Positions 1-9,021 of a stretch of DNA of 64,000 bases are shown here, one piece after another; within the stretch, counting starts at the first letter, position 1; each line of letters starts with the position of its first letter. Both the position numbers and the translations under genes were made by a program. The DNA lies in NCBI GenBank assembly GCA_002361235.1, contig DESI01000005.1:4437-68436 (forward strand), given 5' to 3'. The notes beneath the pieces were generated by a model. It was not told the origin of the DNA, searched no databases, and saw only the letters and a list, made by a program, of their open reading frames with translations. The DNA is from Porphyromonadaceae bacterium UBA3318 (GTDB lineage Bacteria; Bacteroidota; Bacteroidia; Bacteroidales; Muribaculaceae).

Positions 1-164
1 TTGCTTGTGTCGCGGTGTTTCCACAGGATGGGGCGACCCGACGGATTGGCCGAGGCGCTTATTATGGCCGACGTGCAGGCCACGGCCCGCGGCGCCATAA
101 GCCCCGCGAGCAGTATGCCTGCCATTATCAGTCTCTTTGCTTTCTTTGAGTTCAGTATATTCAA
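1..164 (-). CDS. Ntn-type linear amide C-N hydrolase / acyltransferase, N-terminal part (cut by window edge)
   Basis: Minus-strand reading from 164 gives a signal-peptide-like start followed by Ala-Cys and the stretch CTSAIISASANPSGRPILW, then KHRDTS at the edge. A Cys exposed by signal cleavage and followed by a Gly-Arg-Pro-x-x-W-K-x-R-D pattern is typical of secreted Bacteroidales choloylglycine-hydrolase-like or C45 acyltransferase-like proteins, where that Cys is the nucleophile. The chosen start is a TTG at 164 overlapping the stop of the DUF1015 gene (TTGA). It gives a full signal peptide with a Lys-rich n-region, whereas the first ATG (125) leaves almost no charged n-region. The substrate cannot be told from the piece present. 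Confidence 0.7.
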   Translation of the reverse strand, partial: MNILNSKKAKRLIMAGILLAGLMAPRAVACTSAIISASANPSGRPILWKHRDTS

Positions 165-1405
165 TCCAGTTTGTGTATTATCAGTCCGCTCCTAAGCTTA
201 GGCTCGAACCATGTGGTTTTGGGCGGCATGATGTTGCCGGTGTCGGCAATGTCCATTATCTGCTTCATCGTCACGGGATACAGAGCCAGAGCCATTGCCA
301 TCTCGCCCGAATCCACGCGGCGCTTCAGTTCCTCCAGACCGCGGATGCCGCCCACGAAATCTATGCGCTTGTCGGAACGGAGGTCGGTGATGCCCAGCAG
401 GTCGCGGAGTATCAGGTCGCTCGACACGGTCACGTCCAGTACGCCGATCGGGTCGTCATCGTTGTATGTGCCGGGCTTGGCGGTCAGGGAGTACCACTTG
501 CCGTCGAGATATAGGGCGAAATTGTGCAGTCCCGTAGGATGATACGTCTCGGCGCCCTTTTCCTCTACGGTGAAATTCTCGCCCAGGCGTGTCAGGAACT
601 CGGCGGGAGTCATGCCGTTCAGGTCGCGCACCACACGGTTATAGTCTATCACGCGCAGATGCGATGCGGGGAACGCTACTGCCATGAAGTAATTGTATTC
701 CTCGTCGCCCGTGTGGTCGGGATTGTTCCTGGCCTTTTCGGCACCAACAAGAGCGGCTGCCGCCGAGCGGTGATGTCCGTCGGCAATGTACATGTTGGGG
801 ATTTTGCCGAATTCCTCGGTCACCTTTTCTATCATCTTGGGGTCGGATATCACCCACAGTGTGTGGCCGAAGCCGTCGGGGGCCGTGAAGTCATACTCAG
901 GCTCGCCTGCCGTGACGTCACGGATTATCTGTTCCAATGCCTCGTTGTCGGGGAAGGCGAAGAACACCGGCTCCACGTTGGCGTTGTTGCAGCGCACGTG
1001 CTTCATGCGGTCCTCCTCCTTGTCACGGCGAGTCAGCTCATGCTTCTTGATGCGTCCCTCCATGTAGTCGGGCACCCAGGCTGCCACTACGAATCCATAC
1101 TGCGTGCGCCCGTCCATGGTCTGGGCATATATGTAATAGTTCTCCTTCTCGTCCTGACGCAGCCAGCCCTTATCCTGGAACATACGGAAGTTCTCCACGG
1201 CCTTGTCGTACACGCGTGCGTCATGCTCGTCCATACCCGGCTCGAAGTCGATTTCCGGCTTGATGATATGGTACAGGCTCATGGGATTTCCGGCGGCCTC
1301 GGCACGGGCCTCCTCGCTGTTCAGCACGTCGTACGGACGGCTTGCCACCTGCTCCACCAGCTCACGCGGAGGGCGAACGCCTTTGAACGGTTTTACTTTT
1401 GCCAT
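161..1405 (-). CDS. DUF1015 family protein
   Basis: 414 residues starting MAKVKPFKGVRPPRELVEQV, the usual opening of DUF1015 proteins (F-x-G-x-R-P near the N-terminus), with the family's IADGHHRSAAA stretch in the middle. No signal peptide or membrane segment, so probably cytosolic. The biochemical role of DUF1015 is not established. The length is normal for the family. Translationally coupled to the downstream hydrolase fragment (stop overlaps its probable TTG start), so the two may share a transcript. I saw no clear promoter in the 190 bp between this start and the divergent CotH gene. Confidence 0.9.
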   Translation of the reverse strand: MAKVKPFKGVRPPRELVEQVASRPYDVLNSEEARAEAAGNPMSLYHIIKPEIDFEPGMDEHDARVYDKAVENFRMFQDKGWLRQDEKENYYIYAQTMDGRTQYGFVVAAWVPDYMEGRIKKHELTRRDKEEDRMKHVRCNNANVEPVFFAFPDNEALEQIIRDVTAGEPEYDFTAPDGFGHTLWVISDPKMIEKVTEEFGKIPNMYIADGHHRSAAAALVGAEKARNNPDHTGDEEYNYFMAVAFPASHLRVIDYNRVVRDLNGMTPAEFLTRLGENFTVEEKGAETYHPTGLHNFALYLDGKWYSLTAKPGTYNDDDPIGVLDVTVSSDLILRDLLGITDLRSDKRIDFVGGIRGLEELKRRVDSGEMAMALALYPVTMKQIMDIADTGNIMPPKTTWFEPKLRSGLIIHKLD

Positions 1406-1596
1406 TGTCTTGCAGTTTTCGTTGGTATTAGGTTCTGTTACATTGAGTGTATTTTCCCGGACCCATTACGGAGTCCTCCATAATATCTCAACGCCATAAC
1501 AGCATATATATTTTGAATAAATAATAATTATAGGGCCATATTTCCGTTAAATTTCAAAGCATGCTTTTGCATTGCCGTATTCCTGCAATTGTTAAA

Positions 1597-3189
1597 ATGA
1601 AAAACGTTAAACTCAACAACCTTATGTCAGGGCTATTGTTGGCCCTTGCCTCAACCGGTCCCATGTACGCCGGCAATACCGAGAACACACGGATGAACAC
1701 TGCCGCCTCTCAACAGATTTCCGGCACGTTGCCCGTGCTGTATATCAATGTCTACAAAGCCGACGGCACTTTGGACAACGAAGTGACAGACCGCAACCTC
1801 GGCCACAAGAATTATTTCTCGGGCCGGTACTGGCTTGACCTGAACGGCTGTCAGTGGCTTGCCGACTTAGGAGCGGAATCCATCGGAAGCGAGTCCGAGC
1901 CGCTGCCTCTTGAAATCAAGGCCCGAGGCAATTATACCCGACAGGCCTTCGCCAAGAAGCCGTTCAAGCTCAAACTCGGTTCCAAGCAGAAGCTGTTGGG
2001 TCTGTCCCAAAGCAAGCATTTCGCATTGCTGGCTCATGCCGACGATAATTTCGGTTATCTGCGCAATTTCACGGGCTTCAACCTCGGGCGCCGCATCGGG
2101 CTGCCATGGACTCCGGACCAGCAGCCTGTGGAAGTGGTGATCAACGGCGATTACCGCGGCCTGTATTTCCTGACGGAAAGCATACGCATTGAAAAGGACC
2201 GCATTGACATCGCGGAACTTGACGACAACGTCTCGGACCCGGAACTGGTATCCGGAGGCTATTTGGTAGAACTTGACAACTACGACGAAGACAACCAGAT
2301 TCGCATGGACGAGAAGTCGTGTGTAGCCAATCAGTGGCTCGACCGTCTGCGCGTCACATGGGACACGCCCGAGAAATATTCAGAACTGCAGCGCCGGTTC
2401 GTAACCGACCAGTTCACAGCCATGAACGACTTCGTGGGCGCCAATTCCGACCAACTCTGGAGCTACATGGACCTTGACGATGCCGCCAGGTATTACGTAG
2501 TGGAGGAAATCATGTCGCATACCGAGTCGTATCACGGCTCCACTTACCTGTTCCGCGACCGTGGCGAAGGACAGAAGTGGCATTTCTCGCCGCTGTGGGA
2601 CTTCGGCAACGGTTTCAACGGCAGCACCGACCGGTTTCTGTACGACTGCGACCCCTTCGGTAACACCTGGATTCCATCGATGCGCGCCAATGCCACTTTC
2701 AACGCCAAGGTGCGCGACACCTGGATGTGGTTCATGAACACAGGCTATGATGGCATCATCGAGGATATGGATACATACGTGGCCCACATCGCCGAAGCCG
2801 CCAAGGCCGACCGCCGCCGTTGGAAAGACGCTCCCCGTCCCGATTACAATGGCGCGCAAGACGTGGCCGACAACAGCGATATGGCCTCACGCCGCGACAA
2901 GGCCGTCAATCACCTCAACGCGAAGGTAGAGTGGCTTAAGTCGCAGTTCGGCGACTTCACCTCCGTTTCCAAACCCTCCGAGCCTGCGCGCGACACGACA
3001 CCCGCCGCTCCCCTCCCCGACTATGCCAAGGGAGACGGATCTTCCATCCTATTACCCGTCACGGACCCGGACGACGACACTCCCGCCACCTTCTATAACC
3101 TTCAGGGCATCCGTGTCGACTCGCCCCGCAAAGGCTCCGTCTACATCATGGTCAAAGGCAACAAACCCACCCGCTTCATCGCGAACTAA
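1597..3189 (+). CDS. Secreted CotH-kinase-like protein
   Basis: About 530 residues from the ATG at 1597, chosen because it begins directly with a signal peptide (MKNVKLNNLMSGLLLALAS); the upstream in-frame ATG at 1561 would add 12 residues before it. CotH-like landmarks are ARGNYTRQAFAKKPFKLKL, then LLAHADDNFGYLRN, VVINGDYRGLYFLTESI and SPLWDFGNGFNG. The family includes spore-coat protein kinases, and in Bacteroidetes such proteins are secreted with largely unknown targets. The C-terminus ends with a short FYNLQGIRVDSP...GSVYIMVKGNK module resembling C-terminal sorting or anchoring tails; a similar tail occurs in the protein at 11825-13210. A strong hairpin terminator follows. Confidence 0.85.
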   Translation: MKNVKLNNLMSGLLLALASTGPMYAGNTENTRMNTAASQQISGTLPVLYINVYKADGTLDNEVTDRNLGHKNYFSGRYWLDLNGCQWLADLGAESIGSESEPLPLEIKARGNYTRQAFAKKPFKLKLGSKQKLLGLSQSKHFALLAHADDNFGYLRNFTGFNLGRRIGLPWTPDQQPVEVVINGDYRGLYFLTESIRIEKDRIDIAELDDNVSDPELVSGGYLVELDNYDEDNQIRMDEKSCVANQWLDRLRVTWDTPEKYSELQRRFVTDQFTAMNDFVGANSDQLWSYMDLDDAARYYVVEEIMSHTESYHGSTYLFRDRGEGQKWHFSPLWDFGNGFNGSTDRFLYDCDPFGNTWIPSMRANATFNAKVRDTWMWFMNTGYDGIIEDMDTYVAHIAEAAKADRRRWKDAPRPDYNGAQDVADNSDMASRRDKAVNHLNAKVEWLKSQFGDFTSVSKPSEPARDTTPAAPLPDYAKGDGSSILLPVTDPDDDTPATFYNLQGIRVDSPRKGSVYIMVKGNKPTRFIAN

Positions 3190-3217
3190 TCGCATCTTGC
3201 CGGCATGGAACACAAAG

Positions 3218-3250
3218 AAAGCGCATCGGCTGCAAAGGCTGATGCGCTTT
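3218..3250. terminator. Bidirectional hairpin terminator between cotH-like gene and rubredoxin
   Basis: Arms AAAGCGCATC and GATGCGCTTT with a 13-nt loop, followed by T-rich sequence on both strands. It lies between two convergent genes and can serve both. Confidence 0.85.
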
Positions 3251-3282
3251 TTAAGTTCTTGACATTTAAGCCTTGTATCTTC

Positions 3283-3441
3283 TTAGTCTACAGGCGAGAA
3301 CTCGTCCTTGCCTACACCGCACAGCGGGCATACCCAGCTGTCGGGAACATCCTCGAACTTCGTTCCTGCGGGCACTCCGTTGTCCGGATCGCCGATTGCC
3401 GGATCATATATCCAGCCACATACATCGCATACGTACTTCAT
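3283..3441 (-). CDS. Rubredoxin
   Basis: A 52-residue protein starting [20 protein letters not shown] and ending with [11 protein letters not shown] then SPVD. The two CxxC(G) pairs (C5/C8 and C38/C41), the GWIYDP stretch and the size are diagnostic of rubredoxin, a one-iron electron carrier. A purine-rich GAAGAG sits just before the ATG. In anaerobes rubredoxin feeds rubrerythrins and related peroxide or superoxide reductases; a rubrerythrin is encoded at 61706. The gene is monocistronic, convergent with the CotH-like gene and divergent from the EamA transporter. Confidence 0.97.
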   Translation of the reverse strand: MKYVCDVCGWIYDPAIGDPDNGVPAGTKFEDVPDSWVCPLCGVGKDEFSPVD

Positions 3442-3474
3442 CTCTTCGCTTAGTTATTATAATGAAACCAAAAT

Positions 3475-3482
3475 CAAAATTA
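3475..3482 (-). promoter_or_regulatory. Probable -7 element of the rubredoxin promoter
   Basis: Minus strand reads TAATTTTG, matching the Bacteroidetes TAnnTTTG element, about 35 nt before the rubredoxin start. The -33 position 20 bp upstream reads ATTG rather than TTTG, so the promoter is one base off consensus. Confidence 0.55.
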
Positions 3483-3570
3483 ATCTATACACCATTATCA
3501 ACAATCCAACCAAGGAATTTGTTCTGCATCACGTCAGGAAAAATTTTACTGCGAATTCCTTGACTTGAGT

Positions 3571-3601
3571 TTTGTTTTCTTGGGGATATTTTATAATTTT
3601 G
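3571..3601 (+). promoter_or_regulatory. Bacteroidetes-type promoter for the EamA transporter
   Basis: TTTG at 3571-3574, 19-bp spacer, TAATTTTG at 3594-3601: exact -33/-7 consensus. It lies about 48 nt upstream of the ATG at 3649 and argues against the ATG at 3565, which would lie upstream of the promoter. Confidence 0.85.
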
Positions 3602-3648
3602 CAGGTACGGATTGCGGCTCATTCATCTCTCCTTCAGTAGCCGCATAC

Positions 3649-4608
3649 ATGGAACAACAAGCCTTAGATACTACCACAATGTTAAAAACACAGTCCAAAA
3701 GCAAATATATCATTGCGTTCGCGCACATCGGAGCGCTACTGACCGTGACAGCCTGGGGCACCTCGTTTCTATGTACCAAAATTCTGATGGGCCAGGCCGG
3801 GATGACTCCGGTGGAAATCTATTTCTACCGATTCTTAGCCGCCTATCTCATACTGCTGCTGTTCACATGCCGGCATCTGTTCTGCCACAACTTTCGCGAT
3901 GAAATGACCATGGCTCTGTGCGGCATCTGTTCCGGCTCGCTTTACTTCATCACCGAGAACTACGCGCTGACCCTCACCACCACGGCCAACGTGTCGCTGT
4001 TGGCGTCCATCTCGCCGATATTCACCACATTCCTGGCCGCCGCCGTGTTCCGCCAGCGTCTCAAGGCCCCTGTGCTGATAGGTTCGGCCATAGCGTTCGT
4101 GGGTGTGGGATGCATCATATTCAGTCACGGATCGTCGTTCGAAATCCGGCCCGCAGGCGACCTGCTCGCACTCTCCGCATCCTTGTGCTGGGCCATATAT
4201 GCCATAGCCATCAAGCGCCTGCTGCCGTTCTATTCCTCGATGTTCATTTCCAGGAAACTGTTCTTTTACGGAGTGATCACGGCTCTGCCTATGCTGTTCA
4301 TCCAGCACGGTCCGCTGCATTGGCAGGTGCTGTTCGACTTCGACAATCCTCACTATCTGATGAACTTCCTGTTCCTGGTGCTGCTCTGCTCCATCGGGGC
4401 CTACCTGGTCTGGAACGAAGTGATGAAATACCTCGGCCCCGTCACCTGCAACAACTATCTGTACATTCAGCCGGTGGTGACGATGATAGCAGGATACTTC
4501 GTCCTGGGCGAGGACATCTATATGCTCGGATACTTAGGTTGCATACTGATAATCGGAGGCCTGATAATATCCGATAAATTCCCCGACGTGCGCAAGTCAA
4601 AGCACTGA
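3649..4608 (+). CDS. EamA/DMT-family transporter
   Basis: About 319 residues, ten hydrophobic segments in two five-helix halves, with the family's AWGTSF near the first helix and the repeated EamA fold in the second half (GAYLVWNEVMKYLGP, YIQPVVTMIAGYFVLGE). This architecture fits inner-membrane drug/metabolite exporters; the substrate cannot be inferred. The start at 3649 (MEQQALD) follows the consensus promoter; MLKTQSK at 3679 is another possibility. Convergent with the AraC-type regulator 23 bp downstream, which may or may not control it. Confidence 0.9.
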   Translation: MEQQALDTTTMLKTQSKSKYIIAFAHIGALLTVTAWGTSFLCTKILMGQAGMTPVEIYFYRFLAAYLILLLFTCRHLFCHNFRDEMTMALCGICSGSLYFITENYALTLTTTANVSLLASISPIFTTFLAAAVFRQRLKAPVLIGSAIAFVGVGCIIFSHGSSFEIRPAGDLLALSASLCWAIYAIAIKRLLPFYSSMFISRKLFFYGVITALPMLFIQHGPLHWQVLFDFDNPHYLMNFLFLVLLCSIGAYLVWNEVMKYLGPVTCNNYLYIQPVVTMIAGYFVLGEDIYMLGYLGCILIIGGLIISDKFPDVRKSKH

Positions 4609-4631
4609 CGGCGATGCCGAGACAGCTATGT

Positions 4632-5492
4632 TCAGGCGTTGCGGAATTTCTTGGGCGACATCCCCGTGAATTTCTTGAAGTATTTGCCGAAGAACGACTG
4701 CGACGGGAAATTAAGTTCGTCGGCAATCTGCTGTATGTTCAGGTTCGACGATTTCAGCAGCACCTTGGCTTCCAATATCACGAACCTCTCGATCCATTCC
4801 ACGGCCGTATATCCGGTCTGCGCCTTGACGGTACGCGACAGATGCTTCGGAGTCACCTCCATCTTCTGCGCGTAGAAGTCCAGGAAACGCTCGGATCTGA
4901 AGTTTTCCTGCACCAGGTTCAGGAACTTGTCGGAAATCCTGCCCTGACGCGACAGTATCTCGTTATGGTATGGCTCATAGCTTTTATACGCCGTCTCGAA
5001 GATGAAGCTGACCACCTTGAACAGCAACGCCTGCGACGCATACGGGTTGTCGCGCATCTGCAGGATACGGCGTATCTCCTTGCTGAATTTCAGATACTCG
5101 GGAAACGTCTCCTCAGGTATAGGCACCACGGAATGGCGCATCGACAGCGAATAGAGCGGCGTGGAGTTCATGAACAGGAACACATTCTCCCTGAACCGTT
5201 TGGACATCACTATCACCGTAGCCTTGAAGTCGGGACTGATATATGTGGGCTGAAGGAACTGCGTGCCTCGCACTATCACCAGACTCGGGGCCTTGATGTC
5301 GTGCGATATCAGGTTGATTTCGCCCTTGGCCGAGCCACGCTGCACCACAATCCATGTGCTGGCCTCGAACTTCACGGGTTCGGTCAGCGACTTGAACATG
5401 CTCGGGTCAACATCCTCGAGCATCCAGAAATCTTCCTCCAGTATTTTCGATAATTCCTCAGGTAGATCCAGATTATAGTGGTATCCTGTCAT
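4632..5492 (-). CDS. AraC-family transcriptional regulator
   Basis: 286 residues. The last ~100 carry the double helix-turn-helix of AraC/XylS proteins: FYAQKMEVTPKHLSRTVKAQ, then LNIQQIADELNFPSQSFFGK and YFKKFTGMSPKKFRNA, whose final F-x-K-x-x-G-x-(S/T)-P-x-x-(F/Y)-R motif is the family signature. The N-terminal ~170 residues look like a cupin-type sensing domain (short beta-rich segments ending in a helical linker) but are too divergent to assign a ligand. No signal peptide or membrane span. The target genes are unknown; the neighbours are the EamA transporter and the unknown gene at 5711. Confidence 0.93.
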   Translation of the reverse strand: MTGYHYNLDLPEELSKILEEDFWMLEDVDPSMFKSLTEPVKFEASTWIVVQRGSAKGEINLISHDIKAPSLVIVRGTQFLQPTYISPDFKATVIVMSKRFRENVFLFMNSTPLYSLSMRHSVVPIPEETFPEYLKFSKEIRRILQMRDNPYASQALLFKVVSFIFETAYKSYEPYHNEILSRQGRISDKFLNLVQENFRSERFLDFYAQKMEVTPKHLSRTVKAQTGYTAVEWIERFVILEAKVLLKSSNLNIQQIADELNFPSQSFFGKYFKKFTGMSPKKFRNA

Positions 5493-5710
5493 TGCTGTCT
5501 TATTCTCTATTATACGGATTGCAATTATTCACTTTTTCTCTTATTCCAACATAACAACTCAAATTTTATTGCATTTCATGGTCAAAAAGGGACAATATAA
5601 CCAAATTGGATATAATTGTGCATAATCCTATATAATCCATATATATTCTGAACAGCCGTGAGTTTCCAAACGTTATACTTTGAAAACAATGGAAACCTTA
5701 GCCACACCAC

Positions 5711-6316
5711 ATGGATGCACTGATATACATAGGAATAGGAGCCAGCGTAATACTGCTTGCCTTACTGCTGGACACAGACGACATAAAGCTGACCAAGCCC
5801 GGCAAGGTCACTGATTATAAAGAGGTGCTTGACCGCCACACCGAGGAACTGATAGGCCACGAGGCATACGTGGCCATGCTTGACCGGGTGGACCGTATCC
5901 TGGACAGGCACCGCAACGATGCCTGTCTGAGCATAAACCTTACCTCGGCCGTGTCCGATGAGGATGCCGCCGACGAACTGCACCACGTCCTGCCCGGCGA
6001 ACCGTTGGAGATGTCGCGGTACACCGACGGAGGCATGGAATGCGTCGGCGTATACTCACGCGGCCTTAAGATCGGGAGCCTTATGCTGGACGATGCCGAA
6101 ATGTATATCAACACGGCAAACTCCAGATCCATCACCGGCATATATGTGGCGCGCCAGGACTGCTACGGAGACTACTCAAGGCTCGACCTCGGCATCATCG
6201 TATATTACAAGGCCGTGGAAAACACCCGACATCTCGCCATCAACGATATTAAGAATTATTTCCTGAAAATTCCGGCTTCATCACGCACCGCCGGAATGGA
6301 TATAGCGCAGAACTGA
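5711..6316 (+). CDS. Unknown membrane-anchored protein with a possible HIRAN-like domain
   Basis: 201 residues. An N-terminal hydrophobic segment (IYIGIGASVILLALLL) is followed directly by acidic residues, suggesting a single anchor. The middle (about residues 90-165) reads HHVLPGEPLEMSRYTDGG, then VGVYSRGLKIGSLMLDD, then ITGIYVARQDCYG. The order 'G-x-x-L-x-x-x-R...., V-x-V-Y-x-x-G-x-x-I-G-x-L, I-x-x-x-Y-V' resembles HIRAN domains, small beta folds otherwise found in DNA-repair and helicase proteins. The similarity is judged by eye only. It sits alone between the AraC regulator (divergent) and nrdJ. No function is claimed. Confidence 0.6.
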   Translation: MDALIYIGIGASVILLALLLDTDDIKLTKPGKVTDYKEVLDRHTEELIGHEAYVAMLDRVDRILDRHRNDACLSINLTSAVSDEDAADELHHVLPGEPLEMSRYTDGGMECVGVYSRGLKIGSLMLDDAEMYINTANSRSITGIYVARQDCYGDYSRLDLGIIVYYKAVENTRHLAINDIKNYFLKIPASSRTAGMDIAQN

Positions 6317-6382
6317 CACCTGTTCGCCGAATCCTGACGACACGGTTTTATAGGAGCAATGGCAAGAATAATAAGTTTTGCG

Positions 6383-6413
6383 TTTGATTTATCTCCATTT
6401 TTGCTTATATTTG
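6383..6413 (+). promoter_or_regulatory. Bacteroidetes-type promoter for nrdJ
   Basis: TTTG at 6383-6386, 19-bp spacer, TATATTTG at 6406-6413, 23 nt before the nrdJ start. The short leader leaves no room for a cobalamin riboswitch. Confidence 0.85.
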
Positions 6414-6436
6414 CGATAAAATTATAAAAATCATAA

Positions 6437-8980
6437 ATGGAGACAGAAAAACCCACATACTCTTATAGCGAGGCCTACGAGGCTTCGCTTGCCTATTTCA
6501 ACGGTGACGAACTTGCGGCCCGCGTATGGGTCAGCAAATATGCCCTGAAGGACTCCGGGCATAATATCTACGAACTCACCCCGGCCGACATGCACCACCG
6601 CATCGCCGGCGAGATAGCCCGCATCGAGGCAAAATATCCCAACCCCATGAGCCACGAGGAGGTGTTCGAACTGCTCGACCGCTTCCGCTACGTTGTGCCT
6701 CAGGGTTCGCCCATGGCCGGCATAGGCAATAACCTGCAGGTGGGCTCGCTGTCCAACTGCTTCGTGATCGGCCTGGACGGTCACCCCGATTCCTATGGCG
6801 GCATCATCCTGATCGACGAGGAGCAGGTGCAGCTCATGAAGCGTCGCGGCGGTGTGGGCCACGACCTGTCGCACATCCGCCCCAAGGGCACGCCTGTCAA
6901 GAACTCGGCGCTGACCTCCACCGGTCTCGTGCCGTTCATGGAGCGCTACTCCAACTCCACACGCGAGGTGGCCCAGGACGGACGCCGCGGCGCACTGATG
7001 ATGACAGTGTCCATCAAGCATCCCGATGCCGAGAAATTTATTGACGCCAAGATGGAAGCCGGCAAGGTTACGGGCGCAAACGTATCGGTCAAGATCGACG
7101 ACGACTTCATGCGTGCCGCAACCGAGGGACGCCCCTATACCCAGCAGTTCCCCATCAACTCCGACAATCCCGAGACCAAGACCGAAATAGACGCCACGGC
7201 CCTGTGGAACAAGATAACGCACAATGCCTGGAAGTCGGCCGAGCCCGGCGTATTGTTCTGGGACACGGTGCTGCGCGAGTCAGTGCCCGACTGCTACGCC
7301 GACCTCGGTTTCGAGACCGTCTCCACCAACCCCTGCGGCGAGATTCCCCTCTGTCCCTACGACAGCTGCCGACTGGTGGCCATAAACCTGTACAGCTACG
7401 TAAAGAACCCCTTCACGCCGCAGGCCGAGTTCGATTTCGACCTTTTCCGCAAGCATGTGGCTAAGACCCAGCGCGTGCTGGACGACATCATCGACCTGGA
7501 GATGGAGAAGATAGACGCCATCATCGCCAAGATAGAGACCGATCCTGAGACCGCCGAGGTGAAGGGTGCCGAGCTGAACCTGTGGCGCAAGATACGCACC
7601 AAGACCCTGATGGGGCGCCGCACGGGCGCCGGCACCACCGGCGAGGGCGACATGCTGGCCGCGATGGGCCTGCGTTATGGCTCGGACGAGGCCATCGAAT
7701 TCTCGGTCAGGGTGCACCGCGAACTGATGCTGGCTTACTACCGAGCTTCGGTCGACATGGCCGAGGAGCGTGGCCCGTTCGAGGTGTACGATGCCAAGCG
7801 CGAGGAGAACAACCCCTTCATCGGCCGTCTGCGCGAGGCCGATCCCGAACTGTACGACAAGATGGTGCGCGTAGGTCGCCGCAACATCGCCTGCCTCACC
7901 ATCGCTCCGACCGGCACCACGTCCATCATGACGCAGACTTCGTCGGGCATCGAGCCGGTGTTCCTCCCCGTCTACAAGCGCCGCCGCAAGGTCAACCCCA
8001 ACGACGTGGACGTGCACGTGGACTTCGTGGACGAGACGGGCGATTCGTTCGAGGAATACATTGTCTACCACCACAAATTCCTGGAGTGGATGCGCGTCAA
8101 CGGCATCGAGCCTAAGAAGAACATGACCGCAGAGGAAATAGACGAGTTAGTGGCCAAGTCTCCGTATTATAAGGCCACGGCCAACGACATCGACTGGATG
8201 GCCAAGGTGCGTATGCAGGGCGCCATCCAGAAATGGGTGGACCACAGCATCAGCGTCACCATCAACCTGCCGGCCGACGTGTCGGAGGAGCTGGTGAACC
8301 ACCTCTACGTCGAGGCATGGAAGGCCGGCTGCAAGGGATGCACCGTCTACCGCGACGGAAGCCGCGACAACGTGTTGGCGGCCGTAACCAAAAAGGAATC
8401 CAAGCATTCGCACTATATGGCCAGCCCCGAGGCCATCCAGAAGCGCCCGGCAGAACTGGAGGCCGACGTGGTGCGTTTCCAGAACAACAAGGAGAAATGG
8501 ATAGCGTTCATCGGCCTGGTCGACAACAAGCCTTACGAGATATTCACCGGTCTGGCCGACGACGAGGACGGCATCTTCTGTCCCAAGAGCGTGAACCACG
8601 GCAAGATCATCAAGACCGTGGACGAGAACGGCAACAAACGCTATGACTTCCAGTTCATCAACAAGCGCGGCTACAAGACCACCATCGAGGGCCTGAGCGA
8701 GAAGTTCAACCCCGAGTTCTGGAACTATGCCAAACTGATTTCGGGCGTGCTGCGCTACGGAATGCCTATCGAGCAGGTTCTCAAGCTGGTAGGCGGTCTG
8801 GAACTCGACTCCACCAGCATCAACACCTGGAAGATGGGCGTGGAGCGCGCGCTGAAGAAGTATATGCCCACCGGCACCGTGGCCAAGGGTCAGAAATGTC
8901 CCAAATGCGGCGCCGAGACCCTGGTATATCAGGAAGGCTGCCTGATATGCACCACCTGCGGCACATCCAAATGCGGATAA
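6437..8980 (+). CDS. nrdJ: Class II (adenosylcobalamin-dependent) ribonucleoside-diphosphate reductase
   Basis: 847 residues. This enzyme makes deoxyribonucleotides from ribonucleotides without oxygen, using a B12-derived radical. The radical-site stretch NPCGEIPLCPYDSCRL places cysteines at about 300 and 311, and a third redox cysteine lies near 108 (GSLSNCFVIGL); the 11-residue spacing matches the known class II dimeric enzymes. Substrate-loop sequence IAPTGTTSIMTQTSSG is present. The C-terminus carries CPKCG...CTTCGTSKCG, a zinc-ribbon-like tail common in NrdJ that also supplies the shuttle cysteines. No ATP-cone is visible at the N-terminus. It is followed 41 bp later by malQ on the same strand, so co-transcription is possible though not functionally expected. 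Confidence 0.96.
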   Translation: METEKPTYSYSEAYEASLAYFNGDELAARVWVSKYALKDSGHNIYELTPADMHHRIAGEIARIEAKYPNPMSHEEVFELLDRFRYVVPQGSPMAGIGNNLQVGSLSNCFVIGLDGHPDSYGGIILIDEEQVQLMKRRGGVGHDLSHIRPKGTPVKNSALTSTGLVPFMERYSNSTREVAQDGRRGALMMTVSIKHPDAEKFIDAKMEAGKVTGANVSVKIDDDFMRAATEGRPYTQQFPINSDNPETKTEIDATALWNKITHNAWKSAEPGVLFWDTVLRESVPDCYADLGFETVSTNPCGEIPLCPYDSCRLVAINLYSYVKNPFTPQAEFDFDLFRKHVAKTQRVLDDIIDLEMEKIDAIIAKIETDPETAEVKGAELNLWRKIRTKTLMGRRTGAGTTGEGDMLAAMGLRYGSDEAIEFSVRVHRELMLAYYRASVDMAEERGPFEVYDAKREENNPFIGRLREADPELYDKMVRVGRRNIACLTIAPTGTTSIMTQTSSGIEPVFLPVYKRRRKVNPNDVDVHVDFVDETGDSFEEYIVYHHKFLEWMRVNGIEPKKNMTAEEIDELVAKSPYYKATANDIDWMAKVRMQGAIQKWVDHSISVTINLPADVSEELVNHLYVEAWKAGCKGCTVYRDGSRDNVLAAVTKKESKHSHYMASPEAIQKRPAELEADVVRFQNNKEKWIAFIGLVDNKPYEIFTGLADDEDGIFCPKSVNHGKIIKTVDENGNKRYDFQFINKRGYKTTIEGLSEKFNPEFWNYAKLISGVLRYGMPIEQVLKLVGGLELDSTSINTWKMGVERALKKYMPTGTVAKGQKCPKCGAETLVYQEGCLICTTCGTSKCG

Positions 8981-9021
8981 TGTAAAGAATTATTTCAACA
9001 ATCTAAATAAAATCAATACGT

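Noticed and set aside
3565..3648. Upstream start of the EamA transporter
   Set aside because: The 28 extra residues overlap the consensus promoter and lack conservation features.
6317..6436. Possible cobalamin riboswitch before nrdJ
   Set aside because: Only ~23 nt separate the promoter from the start, too short for the aptamer, and no B12-box-like sequence is visible.
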